Shown piece after piece: positions 15,607 to 23,359 of a stretch of DNA of 64,000 nucleotides (its first letter is position 1; each line of letters starts with the position of its first letter). The position numbers and the translations under genes are program-made. The stretch is from Mediterraneibacter catenae (lineage in GTDB: Bacteria > Bacillota > Clostridia > Lachnospirales > Lachnospiraceae): positions 1 to 64,000 of the forward strand of contig NZ_VMSO01000015.1 in NCBI RefSeq assembly GCF_008691045.1, in the 5' to 3' direction. The notes beneath the pieces are model-generated. The model saw only the letters and a program-made list of their open reading frames with translations. It made no database searches and was not told the origin of the DNA.

Positions 15607-15640
15607 AGTATAACCGATTATTTTTTAAAAAACAATCGGT
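15607..15640 (-). promoter_or_regulatory. modA promoter with palindromic operator
   Basis: A 28-bp near-perfect palindrome (about 15613-15640; outer arms ACCGATT / AATCGGT around T6A6) has one mismatch between halves. On the minus strand TTGTTT (15635-15630), 17 bases, TATACT (15612-15607) places the promoter across it. A repressor bound here would block modABC. The adjacent ModE-domain protein is the natural candidate. Confidence 0.6.
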
Positions 15641-15642
15641 GT

Positions 15643-15698
15643 TTAATAAAAATCTGCTCCTGTGATAATCCGGCTCTGTGCTGTCAGGAGGCAGATTT
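15643..15698 (-). terminator. Terminator between the MobA-ModE gene and modA
   Basis: On the minus strand AAATCTGCCTCCTG pairs with CAGGAGCAGATTT (one bulge), followed by TTTATT. It separates the regulator transcript from modABC. Confidence 0.7.
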
Positions 15699-15761
15699 AT
15701 ACATATATTAGAGGTCCGCCAGCTGGGAGGCACAAATATTTGGCTGCTATACCTTATCCTC

Positions 15762-16670
15762 CTAAAAGATTTCCCTGAATTTCTTCTCGGTAAACTCCGC
15801 GACTTCCCTCTCCAGACGCTCATACTTCTCCATAAGGATGTGTCCTGTGTCGCTCACCTGTGCAATCCCGCCAGATTTCCCGCCGGGGCTTCGCTCCACA
15901 ACGGGACAGCCAAGCTCCTGTTCAGCAGTCCGGATCAAAGACCAGCCCTTGCTGTACGACATCCCCGCCTTCTCACATGCCTCACGCACATTACCGAGCA
16001 TATCAATCTGCTTTAGCAGCACCATCATCCCAGGCCCGAAGAATGCTTCATTTCTCATGATCTGAAGTTTCACTTTCGGGTGGATAGCAGTCTTCTTCTC
16101 CGTCGCCGCCAGTTTCTCAAAATTATCCTCGCTGCGCGCGCGCACGAGCACCCCTTCATCATCCACTGACAGAAAACATATCTCCGCTCCCGATGCATCG
16201 ATGGCTCCCTTTAAGCCCCGATTGCCCTGATATCCTGCGATACCATCCGTCAGACCCGCATTGATCAGAACAGGATGTCCTTTCCTGCCGTCACATACCG
16301 GAATTACCACCTGAGTATCCTGCAAAAGCATCAATTTCAGTGTATTCTCTGTAAAAAGCGGGACATCAGCCGGACAAAAAAAGAACTTCCCACAGTTTTT
16401 CAAATACTGAAATCCTTTAACTGCAAGATCGAGCATCTGCACATTCTCATAATCGGCGCACCTTAAGAATACCGCTCCAAGCTTAGCAAGACTCTTCTCC
16501 GTCTCTTTCGCCCTGTATCCGGTCACTACTGCCACATCCTCCACTCCCGCATGGCGGAATGTGTAGATCATCCTTCTCAACATGACATTTCTGTCTGTAT
16601 TTTTCAGTTTGTCATATGCCCGGAAACCGCCCGGCCTACCCGCGGCGGCGATCACTGCTCCGACTCTCAT
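15762..16670 (-). CDS. MobA-like nucleotidyltransferase fused to a ModE DNA-binding domain
   Basis: A 302-residue two-domain protein. Residues 1 to about 200 form a nucleotidyltransferase of the MobA/MocA kind (IAAAGRPGGFRAYDKLK loop, FCPADVPLF metal site), which attaches a nucleotide to molybdopterin. Residues about 210-302 are a ModE/LysR-type winged helix (LKQIDMLGNVREACEKAGMS, then GWSLIRTAEQELGCPVVERS). ModE represses molybdate uptake genes when molybdate is sufficient. The neighbourhood (modABC downstream with a promoter palindrome) fits a regulator that also touches cofactor synthesis. The nucleotidyltransferase loop departs from the usual LAGGxSxRMG form, so the enzyme part may be sensory rather than catalytic; that is speculative. 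Confidence 0.82.
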   Translation of the reverse strand: MRVGAVIAAAGRPGGFRAYDKLKNTDRNVMLRRMIYTFRHAGVEDVAVVTGYRAKETEKSLAKLGAVFLRCADYENVQMLDLAVKGFQYLKNCGKFFFCPADVPLFTENTLKLMLLQDTQVVIPVCDGRKGHPVLINAGLTDGIAGYQGNRGLKGAIDASGAEICFLSVDDEGVLVRARSEDNFEKLAATEKKTAIHPKVKLQIMRNEAFFGPGMMVLLKQIDMLGNVREACEKAGMSYSKGWSLIRTAEQELGCPVVERSPGGKSGGIAQVSDTGHILMEKYERLEREVAEFTEKKFREIF

Positions 16671-16708
16671 GTGGTGGTCTCCTTTCTCCCATCATCACTG
16701 ACATTATC

Positions 16709-16737
16709 ACTATATCATCTGTAGGTCTGTCTGTTAA
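16709..16737 (-). promoter_or_regulatory. Promoter of the MobA-ModE gene
   Basis: On the minus strand TTAACA (16737-16732), 17 bases, TATAGT (16714-16709). Confidence 0.65.
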
Positions 16738-16805
16738 TCGAAACATCACTCTTCACCATTTCTTTATACTAGCATTTCCTTTCTGTACCAGATAGTCCTA
16801 ATCTA

Positions 16806-17201
16806 TTATTCTAATGCCTTCTTCAGATCCATGATGAACTGTGCCTGCTGTTTTTTCAGGTAGGTTTTTAGAAATGGCTTCATAAAGATTTTTTTAGCTA
16901 ATACATACTCTGTAAAATCTATTTCTGTTTCTTCCCCTTGGGATGTAAAAACACCTGTCCAATGTCCTGTCATATTAGTATTATCCATATCAAACTCCCA
17001 TCGTTTATATAGTTTCATAACAGTAACAGTAAATTTAGTAGGATAGCCTGTCCGGGAATATTCAATGAACTGCTTTTCATTTACAACTTCTGTTTTGCTC
17101 AGATCACTTCGCCACATACTATACTTCTCAACTGCTAAAACAGTTTCCCATACTTTATGAATATCACTCTTGATAACTGCTTTGACGTTCGAAGTTGTCA
17201 T
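16806..17201 (-). CDS. SRPBCC-family (START-like) protein
   Basis: A 131-residue protein of the SRPBCC/polyketide-cyclase-like fold: an N-terminal strand and helix ending in VWETVLAVEKYSMWRSDLSK, then strands with VTVMKLYKRWEFDMDN and GHWTGVF, and a long C-terminal helix. Such proteins bind small hydrophobic ligands. The start at 17201 is chosen for AAAGGAC upstream; an in-frame extension to 17243 has no ribosome site. Substrate and role are unknown. It is followed upstream by a VOC-family gene in the same direction, perhaps co-transcribed. Confidence 0.7.
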   Translation of the reverse strand: MTTSNVKAVIKSDIHKVWETVLAVEKYSMWRSDLSKTEVVNEKQFIEYSRTGYPTKFTVTVMKLYKRWEFDMDNTNMTGHWTGVFTSQGEETEIDFTEYVLAKKIFMKPFLKTYLKKQQAQFIMDLKKALE

Positions 17202-17249
17202 TTTGCTCTGTCCTTTCTTGCCTTTGCATGTATATATACGCATACCAAT

Positions 17250-17714
17250 TTATCTCATGCAGGCTTTTACAAATTTAAGTGGCACGTTCATGCGCTCTGC
17301 CATCTGTTCCGGCGTCATCCCGCTATTCAAGAAACGCTTACAGACAACTTTCATATTTTCACCAACCTCAATAATATGCATGTCCGGATCATAAAAGCGT
17401 ACTACCCGCTGTCCCCATGAATGCTCTTTGATTGGATGCACATATTCAACATTACATTCTTTCAGTTTCTCTGCAAATCTGTCAAAATCATCCTCTTCAA
17501 AATAAAGTTCAAAATTGTTTCCACCAAAAAATATATGATCCGTACTGATAAATTCTTTGTATGTTTCTGCCGTCTGTAATGACAAACCGCCGGTTAATGT
17601 TTTGTTTGCCCCAAAATCCATAATAACGTGAAGCCCAAACACTTTTTTGTAAAATTCTACTGATTTATCTATATCAGTTACCACTATCATAGGATTTTTA
17701 AATTTCATTCTCAT
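17250..17714 (-). CDS. VOC-family (glyoxalase/bleomycin-resistance fold) protein
   Basis: A 154-residue protein with paired beta-alpha-beta-beta-beta units of the VOC superfamily: PMIVVTDIDKSVEFYKKVFG near the start, FELYFEEDDFDRFAEKL in the middle, and VVRFYDPDMHIIEVGE near residue 120, where the metal-binding Glu lies. An extra C-terminal helix (MTPEQMAERMNVPLKFVKAC) is common in clostridial members. The start at 17714 has AAGGAAAG 8-9 bases upstream; the ATG at 17708 is possible. The substrate is unknown. Confidence 0.8.
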   Translation of the reverse strand: MRMKFKNPMIVVTDIDKSVEFYKKVFGLHVIMDFGANKTLTGGLSLQTAETYKEFISTDHIFFGGNNFELYFEEDDFDRFAEKLKECNVEYVHPIKEHSWGQRVVRFYDPDMHIIEVGENMKVVCKRFLNSGMTPEQMAERMNVPLKFVKACMR

Positions 17715-17791
17715 TCCACCCGCTTTCCTTATTACCAGTAATTCTTCTATAGCGCCATAATATATCCTCAAGAACAATTCATTAATGAATC

Positions 17792-18121
17792 TCAGACTCT
17801 GATTTCATAATTAAAATACTGTTCCTGAAAATCAACCTGCGCCTTTATTTCTTCTACTGAATACGTTTTCTCCACAGGTGCCACCACCCATTTTTCTTCT
17901 ATATCATCATAGCGGTGGATAACAGCAATTACCCTGCCTGTAAATTCATCTACCGGATGATCTACTCCTAATATATATGCATCCTGTTCCTCCCCGTCCG
18001 GCGACATTATACCTTTTATGTATCCATAATTAACCGGATAGCATATATCTCTGTGGTTTGGGTGATAACTTCCCAGAGGTCTGTCGACTGTTACTTTTAC
18101 GATTTTTCCCATCATATCCAA
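17792..18121 (-). CDS. Inorganic pyrophosphatase-like protein
   Basis: A 109-residue protein like the short, divergent soluble pyrophosphatases of Clostridia. DICYPVNYGYIKGI and DGEEQDAYILGVD match the family's substrate-binding and metal-binding segments, and VIAVIHRYDDIEEKWVV the next strand. Canonical family I pyrophosphatases are about 175 residues, so this is a short form whose activity is unproven. It is a single gene with its start just inside an AT-rich spacer. Confidence 0.75.
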   Translation of the reverse strand: MDMMGKIVKVTVDRPLGSYHPNHRDICYPVNYGYIKGIMSPDGEEQDAYILGVDHPVDEFTGRVIAVIHRYDDIEEKWVVAPVEKTYSVEEIKAQVDFQEQYFNYEIRV

Positions 18122-18196
18122 ATAACACTCTCTTTTACTTTCTGTTTCACATCGTTTTCATCTGCAGCAACATCTTTCAATTCCATATCTCAGGAT

Positions 18197-18571
18197 TCAT
18201 CTGCAACCAGTTCTAATATATTCTATTAAAGTTTCCACGTCATCAAAATCATCATAGTCGCCATTTATGCCTTCACGATGATAAACTATTCCTCTATTTT
18301 CATTTCTTTCAAGGCAGTCTAAGAGGCAATCTTCACCATATCTTCTGACAAACTCAGTGAACGCATACGGTTTGATTTTACTTAATAACCCTTTTCTACA
18401 CTTTTCATTGCACTCATAACAATGTTCAATCTTTTTAGAAATTGAACATTTTCTGTTTTCACACCATTCTTTATCAGGACACTCTCCTGAATCGCAGCCT
18501 TTACAGCTTATATTTTCAGAACATAAACAGCAGGCAAGTCCGCATCTGGCGATTCCTAATTCTCGTTTCAT
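18197..18571 (-). CDS. DUF3795 cysteine-rich protein
   Basis: A 124-residue protein with a dense cysteine pattern in its N-terminal half (RCGLACCLCSENISCKGC, then CPDKEWCENRKC and CYECNEKC), characteristic of DUF3795, thought to bind metal. Function is unknown. The start at 18571 is chosen because GGGAG lies 8 bases upstream; the in-frame ATG at 18595 lacks one. Confidence 0.75.
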   Translation of the reverse strand: MKRELGIARCGLACCLCSENISCKGCDSGECPDKEWCENRKCSISKKIEHCYECNEKCRKGLLSKIKPYAFTEFVRRYGEDCLLDCLERNENRGIVYHREGINGDYDDFDDVETLIEYIRTGCR

Positions 18572-18892
18572 GACAACGTCTCCCAATACGTACATCTTAT
18601 CAATTTATCCATTTAAGACAGCATTATAAATCTATCTGACAATTTCTCACCGTCTTTAACATTGAGCACATTTCTTCTTATTTCTTCCTAAGAAATGTCC
18701 ATCGTGTTCTGACCATATCTGTTTAAAAAGAGTTTTTTCTCCCTAAATTATATAGGCAGATACTAACGCATAAATTACAGTACAAATCTTAATCTCTAAT
18801 CCAGTGTTTAAACATTTTCCAGAAGTTCCAGTGCTCTTTTATACAGTGGGTCCAATTCGCATCCGCACCATCCTTCCACACAAACAAATTGA
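18572..18892. other. Gap with no supported feature
   Basis: AT-rich sequence with scattered stops in all frames. A short minus-strand reading frame (about 18800-18900, ending ELDPLYKRALELLENV) looks protein-like but has no start codon and may be debris of a gene adjacent to the DUF6440 remnant. Confidence 0.3.
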
Positions 18893-19060
18893 TCACTGTT
18901 GCGGCGTCACTACCGGTTTTCCCTCTTTATCCAGCAATGGCGTAAATCCCGCCGCATTCCCGTTTCTATGAAATACATAATTTACACCTGTTTCTGTGTC
19001 GATTCAGATTTCAACCACATCAATAGCTCCCTGCTGATAAACTTTTTTAAATCGTTCCAT
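18893..19060 (-). pseudogene. DUF6440-like small protein with an in-frame TGA
   Basis: A well-placed ATG at 19060 behind AGGAGGGTG begins MERFKKVYQQGAIDVVEI, is interrupted by TGA at codon 19, and continues IDTETGVNYVFHRNGNAAGF and TPLLDKEGKPVVTPQQ to a normal stop. The second part is the recognisable DUF6440 core. A tryptophan-type codon is plausible at this place, so a single TGG-to-TGA change would explain it. Natural read-through is unlikely but not excluded. Confidence 0.65.
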
Positions 19061-19099
19061 AAATTTCACCCTCCTGTATAATTTCTTTCAAAATAAAAA

Positions 19100-19372
19100 T
19101 TACTGTTTTCGATTCGGTTTTCTCTTAACAGCCAGTAATTTCATATAATCATCAAATTCAGAAGTATCTGTCGGTTCAAACATTACCCATTTTCCATCAC
19201 GATAGGTCTTTGCTTCATCATACCGCCTGCAGACAGCATCAGAAAGAGTATCCCTTATATCCTCAAATTTTTCTCTTTCATTTTTTCCAAAAATAATCAT
19301 GAAACCAAGACAATTATTTTTTGCATACAGACTGCAAAGTGTTTTACCGCCCAGGTCATTGTCGAAGAGCCG
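19100..19372 (-). pseudogene. DUF3788 protein, C-terminal fragment
   Basis: The minus-strand frame from about 19372 reads RLFDNDLGGKTLCSLYAKN, then FMIIFGKNEREKFEDIRDTL and YRDGKWVMFEPT, ending in KRKPNRKQ, which is the C-terminal two-thirds of a DUF3788 protein. The N-terminal part is missing because the upstream DNA belongs to a CPBP protease gene read in another frame. An ATG at 19300 could start a 66-residue remnant. The two genes appear to have been fused by deletion. Confidence 0.55.
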
Positions 19373-19974
19373 ACAAGAGAGGATGCCGAGTTGAACATCC
19401 AGAAATTAATCACCCCGTCACAATGATTCGTTCCGGGAATGAAAAAGAGAGGAATGTGCCAGAAAATCCAAATAACTCCGACTAAAACAGATGCTGAAAA
19501 AAAAACATATTTTTTGTCCAACCGGGGCTGCAACACATACATCCATCCTGCTTCCTCCAGTCCGCCAATGATAAGATTACCCGGTAATGAAAGGAAAAAC
19601 ATATACATGGGAAGTATCATTTCCACACGCCCTGCCGCTATCATATGACACCCGAAAAACAGCACGATTCCTGCAGCAATAACCAAATATACAGAAATCT
19701 TATTTTTTACAAAAAATACAGTTTTGACCCACTCTTGCACATTTACTGTTCCGCTGCCCTTCAAAACAATATAGGAGGCAATCGCAGGAGATAAAATATA
19801 AACAGCAAACGGGATGTTCATCGCAAATTGCTGTATGGAATCAACCAGACCATAAACTCTATACCCAAATTGTCCGAGAGCAATCAACACGCCAGATACG
19901 CCATAAGCAATGCAAAAAGTCAACGCTACAAACCGCAATGCAACTTTCTCATCTGTTTTTAATCTCGAATACAT
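19297..19974 (-). CDS. CPBP-family intramembrane protease, altered C-terminus
   Basis: A 225-residue membrane protein with about six hydrophobic helices and the CPBP (Abi) motifs EEAGWMYVLQPRL and FWHIPLFFIPG, which carry the catalytic Glu and His. Family members act as prenyl-protein peptidases or in bacteriocin self-immunity. The expected last helices after NFWMFN are absent: from about 19385 the frame enters DNA that encodes a DUF3788 protein in another frame. The third conserved (asparagine/His) motif may therefore be lost, and the gene may be non-functional. Confidence 0.65.
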   Translation of the reverse strand: MYSRLKTDEKVALRFVALTFCIAYGVSGVLIALGQFGYRVYGLVDSIQQFAMNIPFAVYILSPAIASYIVLKGSGTVNVQEWVKTVFFVKNKISVYLVIAAGIVLFFGCHMIAAGRVEMILPMYMFFLSLPGNLIIGGLEEAGWMYVLQPRLDKKYVFFSASVLVGVIWIFWHIPLFFIPGTNHCDGVINFWMFNSASSLVGSSTMTWAVKHFAVCMQKIIVLVS

Positions 19975-20093
19975 TTTTTAATCAATCACTCTTCCATTTT
20001 TCATATAATCCGTCTTTCGTCCATTATACCTTTGCCGATTCTTATTGAAAAGCTATTTCACTTACGATATATTTAAAAATCCACAATCGCAGA

Positions 20094-20129
20094 AAGGGGA
20101 TCATGACCTCCACAGATCATAATCCCCTT
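20094..20129 (-). terminator. Hairpin after the xanthine dehydrogenase gene
   Basis: AAGGGGATCATGA and TCATAATCCCCTT form a stem (20094-20129) 9 bases beyond the stop. The following minus-strand T tract is short (TTTCTG), so termination efficiency is uncertain. Confidence 0.5.
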
Positions 20130-20137
20130 GGTTTTCT

Positions 20138-22732
20138 CTATTTGACAGCTTTCTGTTTCTTTGAGTAATATGTATCTTCCATCGGCAGTTTCGTCCTGAG
20201 CACATGATCCATCGCGTAGTACGCGCCCTGCGCCGCCGGAGCTGTCGGGATGGTCGCGATCTCTCCGATTCCCTTTGCGCCGTATGCGAACGGAAGGAGT
20301 TCTTCTTTCTCCACGTAGATTGCATGGATATCCGGGATCTGGGTAGATCGCATCAGTCCCAGTGTACCGTATTTCGCCTGAGGCACGCCGTCTTTAAGCG
20401 GAAAATCCTCAGTTAACGCATAACCAAGTCCCATAAGCACACCACCCTCGATCTGCCCCTGTATGGAAATCGGATTTACGACTTTTCCGGAATCATGAGC
20501 TGCATACACTTCCTTCACCCGTCCGTCATCGTCGAGGATAACTACATGAGTGGCGAATCCGTATGCCACATGGCTCTTCGGATAAGGCACGTCAGCTCCT
20601 AACTTGTCTGTCGGATCGAAGAATTCTGCAAAGTATTCTTTTCCTTCCAGTTTCGACAGGTCGCCGCCCGCCTCCTTCAAATCTTCGTTCAGGTCAGCGG
20701 AAGCCATACGAACCGCCTCGCCGGTGATAAGCGTCTGTCTGGAACCGGACGTTGTACCGGAGTCCGGCGCCACCTCGGAGTTAGCGCCCTTGTTAACGAT
20801 CATCTCTTTTCCCAGGCCGGTCGTCTCGGCTACCATCTGGACGAATACCGTGGCGCATCCCTGTCCGATATCGGATGCCGCACTGTACAGCTCGACTTTC
20901 CCGTCATGTACGATCAGTTTTGCACGGCCTTTATCCGGCAGGCCGACGCCGACGCCTGCGTTCTTCATGGCACAGGCGATGCCCGCCCTGCCCGGGTTGC
21001 TCTCATAGGCATCCTTTACTGCAAGGAGTGTCTCTTTCAGTGCCGTGGAGCAGTCTGCGATCTGTCCGTTTGGCAGTACCTTACCCGGCTCGATGGCGTT
21101 GCGGTAGCGGATCTCCCACGGGGAAATTCCGACTTTCTCTGCAAGCAGATTGATATTGGACTCCAGAGCGAACTCACTCTGGCACACACCAAAACCACGG
21201 AATGCTCCTGCCGGCGGATTATTTGTATAGTATCCGTATCCCCGAATATCTGTGTTCTGGTAACAGTACGGTCCTACGGAGTGAGTACACGCCCGCTCAA
21301 GGACAGGTCCGCACAGGGATGCATATGCACCTGTGTCAAAATAAATCTCGCAGTCCAGTCCGGTAAAGATACCGTTCTCGTCGCATCCAAGGGTGAATGT
21401 CCCCTCCATGGCATGACGCTTCGGATGGAAGTTGATCGATTCCTGTCTGGAAAATGTCACTTTCACCGGCCGGTTCACCTTTAACGCCGCAAGCGCCGCG
21501 ATATGCTGTGTGGACACATCCTCTTTTCCTCCGAAACCGCCGCCGACCAATTTGTTTTCCACGACGACACGCTCCGGATCCCATCCGAGCATGATGGAGA
21601 TTTCCTTTCTTGTATCGTAAACCCCCTGATCAGATGAAAGGACTTTAACGCCGTCTTTATATGGAAATGCGACTGCTGACTCCGGCTCCAGAAAAGCATG
21701 CTCTGTAAACGGAGTCCTGTATGTCTGCGTGACAACATATTTAGATTCTGCCAACGCCTTTTTTGCATCTCCCCTCGTCACGTGACGGCTCTGGCAGAGA
21801 TTTCCTTTTGAATGTACTTTCGGTGCATCTTCCGCCATGGCTTCTGAAATCGAAGTGACAGGTTGCAGCTCCTCATAATCTATCTTCACGAGCTTCTTCG
21901 CCTTCTCCAGTATCTCCCTTGTCTCGGCAACCACCAGGCAGATAGCGTCACCCACGCACCTTGTGATGCTTCCCTTTGCGATCATCACATCCCAGTCCTG
22001 CTGCAGATGTCCCACCTTATTATTCGGGACGTCATCCGCTGTCAGGACGGCGAGCACGCCGGGCAGGGCTTCTGCCTTCTCCGTGTGGATATCAAGGATA
22101 CGTGCCCGCGGATATTTGGAGCGGACTGCCGATGCATAGACCATGCCGTCCATCTCCACGTCATCCGGATACTCTCCATATCCAAGCACTTTTTCACGCA
22201 CGTCGAGACGGAACGCATGCTGCCCTACGCCGTAGACATCTCCTTTTTCCAGATCTGTCTCGATCTTCGCGTCTCCCCGCAGGATTGCAGCGGTAAGCTG
22301 AATGCCTTCAATGATCTTCTTGTATCCGGTGCAGCGGCATATATTTCCCTTTAACGCAACTTTGATCTCTTCCTCTGTCGGGTCGGGGACTCTGTCGATG
22401 AGTGCTTTCCCTGCCATGACCATGCCCGGGATGCAGAATCCGCACTGGACTGAGCCTTTCGATCCGAATGCATAGACAAATGCTTCTTTCTCCTCATCGC
22501 TGAGTCCTTCTGTGGTTATAATGTTCTTTCCCACGGCGCGCTTCGTCGTCAGAACGCAGGATTTCACCGCCCTGCCGTCCACAATGATAGTACACGTCCC
22601 GCAGGCGCCCTCGCTGCATCCGTCTTTCACCGAATGGAGATGCAGATCATCCCTCAGATATCTCAGGAGAGGTTTATCCTGATCCGTACTTCTTTCAATA
22701 CCGTTTACTGTAAAAGTGTAAGTCTCTTTCAT
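20138..22732 (-). CDS. xdh: Selenium-dependent xanthine dehydrogenase, 2Fe-2S/Mo single chain
   Basis: An 864-residue molybdenum hydroxylase. Two 2Fe-2S domains come first (CSEGACGTC near 39-47, CGFC near 100, CRCTGY near 135), then the a/b hammerhead (about 185-290) and the Mo-cofactor domains to the end, with GGGFGGKED, the substrate-pocket AFRGFG and the catalytic glutamate in GAKGIGEIATIP. No FAD domain is present, unlike classical xanthine dehydrogenase. The length and neighbours (yqeB, yqeC, ygfK, ssnA) match the selenium-dependent type that oxidises hypoxanthine or xanthine, or acts on urate. Electrons probably pass to the ferredoxin gene next upstream. The ATG at 22732 has AAGGTG upstream. 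Confidence 0.9.
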   Translation of the reverse strand: MKETYTFTVNGIERSTDQDKPLLRYLRDDLHLHSVKDGCSEGACGTCTIIVDGRAVKSCVLTTKRAVGKNIITTEGLSDEEKEAFVYAFGSKGSVQCGFCIPGMVMAGKALIDRVPDPTEEEIKVALKGNICRCTGYKKIIEGIQLTAAILRGDAKIETDLEKGDVYGVGQHAFRLDVREKVLGYGEYPDDVEMDGMVYASAVRSKYPRARILDIHTEKAEALPGVLAVLTADDVPNNKVGHLQQDWDVMIAKGSITRCVGDAICLVVAETREILEKAKKLVKIDYEELQPVTSISEAMAEDAPKVHSKGNLCQSRHVTRGDAKKALAESKYVVTQTYRTPFTEHAFLEPESAVAFPYKDGVKVLSSDQGVYDTRKEISIMLGWDPERVVVENKLVGGGFGGKEDVSTQHIAALAALKVNRPVKVTFSRQESINFHPKRHAMEGTFTLGCDENGIFTGLDCEIYFDTGAYASLCGPVLERACTHSVGPYCYQNTDIRGYGYYTNNPPAGAFRGFGVCQSEFALESNINLLAEKVGISPWEIRYRNAIEPGKVLPNGQIADCSTALKETLLAVKDAYESNPGRAGIACAMKNAGVGVGLPDKGRAKLIVHDGKVELYSAASDIGQGCATVFVQMVAETTGLGKEMIVNKGANSEVAPDSGTTSGSRQTLITGEAVRMASADLNEDLKEAGGDLSKLEGKEYFAEFFDPTDKLGADVPYPKSHVAYGFATHVVILDDDGRVKEVYAAHDSGKVVNPISIQGQIEGGVLMGLGYALTEDFPLKDGVPQAKYGTLGLMRSTQIPDIHAIYVEKEELLPFAYGAKGIGEIATIPTAPAAQGAYYAMDHVLRTKLPMEDTYYSKKQKAVK

Positions 22733-22734
22733 GA

Positions 22735-23340
22735 TCACACCTTCGCTTCCCGGACCGTAAAGATCCCGTTATAGTCTCTGATCACCCCGCGCGGACATTT
22801 CACAGCGCACATGCCGCAGGTGATACATTTTTCCTCATCGATCACAGCATGATTATTCTCAATGCTGATCGCGCCCATCGGGCAGTTCCTGACACAGATC
22901 CCGCAGGCGATACACCCGGTATCGCAATTCTTTCTCGTCTGCGCCCCTGCGTCCTCACTGACACATGCCGGATAAATATTATATTCTTCTGTGGTGATCC
23001 GGATCAGACCGCGGGGACAGGCTTTCGCACATAATCCGCACCCCACGCATTTCTCCGGATCCACTTCGGCAGCGCCTCTGTCATTGATGTGGATTGCCTC
23101 AAGCCGGCAGGCTTCCACACAGCTGCCGCCGCCCAGGCATCCACACTCGCACGATATCACAACAGACTCTGTCTCGATCATCTGCTGACAGTTCACACCG
23201 TTCTTACTTCCGCCCTTCTCCTTTTCCTGCTTTCCATCTGCCAAAGCGCCCGCTGTATCTGCGGACTGCACCGCCATCTGTCTGACGCAGCCGCCCAGAC
23301 ACTGTACGACCGCCACTTTCTTTTTCCGTACCCGCGCCAT
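22735..23340 (-). CDS. Multi-cluster 4Fe-4S ferredoxin
   Basis: A 201-residue iron-sulfur protein. After a short N-terminal segment (VAVVQCLGGC) it has CVGCGLCAKACPRG, CIACGICVRNCPMG and CITCGMCAVKCPRG plus a cysteine-rich stretch CECGCLGGGSCVEACRLEA, giving three or four clusters, similar to the RnfB ferredoxin part. It is encoded directly before xdh, whose start overlaps the end of this gene region, so it is the likely electron partner of the FAD-less dehydrogenase. The start at 23340 is preferred because GGAG lies 9 bases upstream; the ATG at 23349 sits on the ribosome site itself. Confidence 0.85.
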   Translation of the reverse strand: MARVRKKKVAVVQCLGGCVRQMAVQSADTAGALADGKQEKEKGGSKNGVNCQQMIETESVVISCECGCLGGGSCVEACRLEAIHINDRGAAEVDPEKCVGCGLCAKACPRGLIRITTEEYNIYPACVSEDAGAQTRKNCDTGCIACGICVRNCPMGAISIENNHAVIDEEKCITCGMCAVKCPRGVIRDYNGIFTVREAKV

Positions 23341-23359
23341 ACGACTCATCTCCTCTCTT

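Noticed and set aside
18893-19060. Selenocysteine at the DUF6440 TGA
   Set aside because: No redox motif around the codon and no obvious SECIS-like hairpin; a nonsense mutation is simpler.
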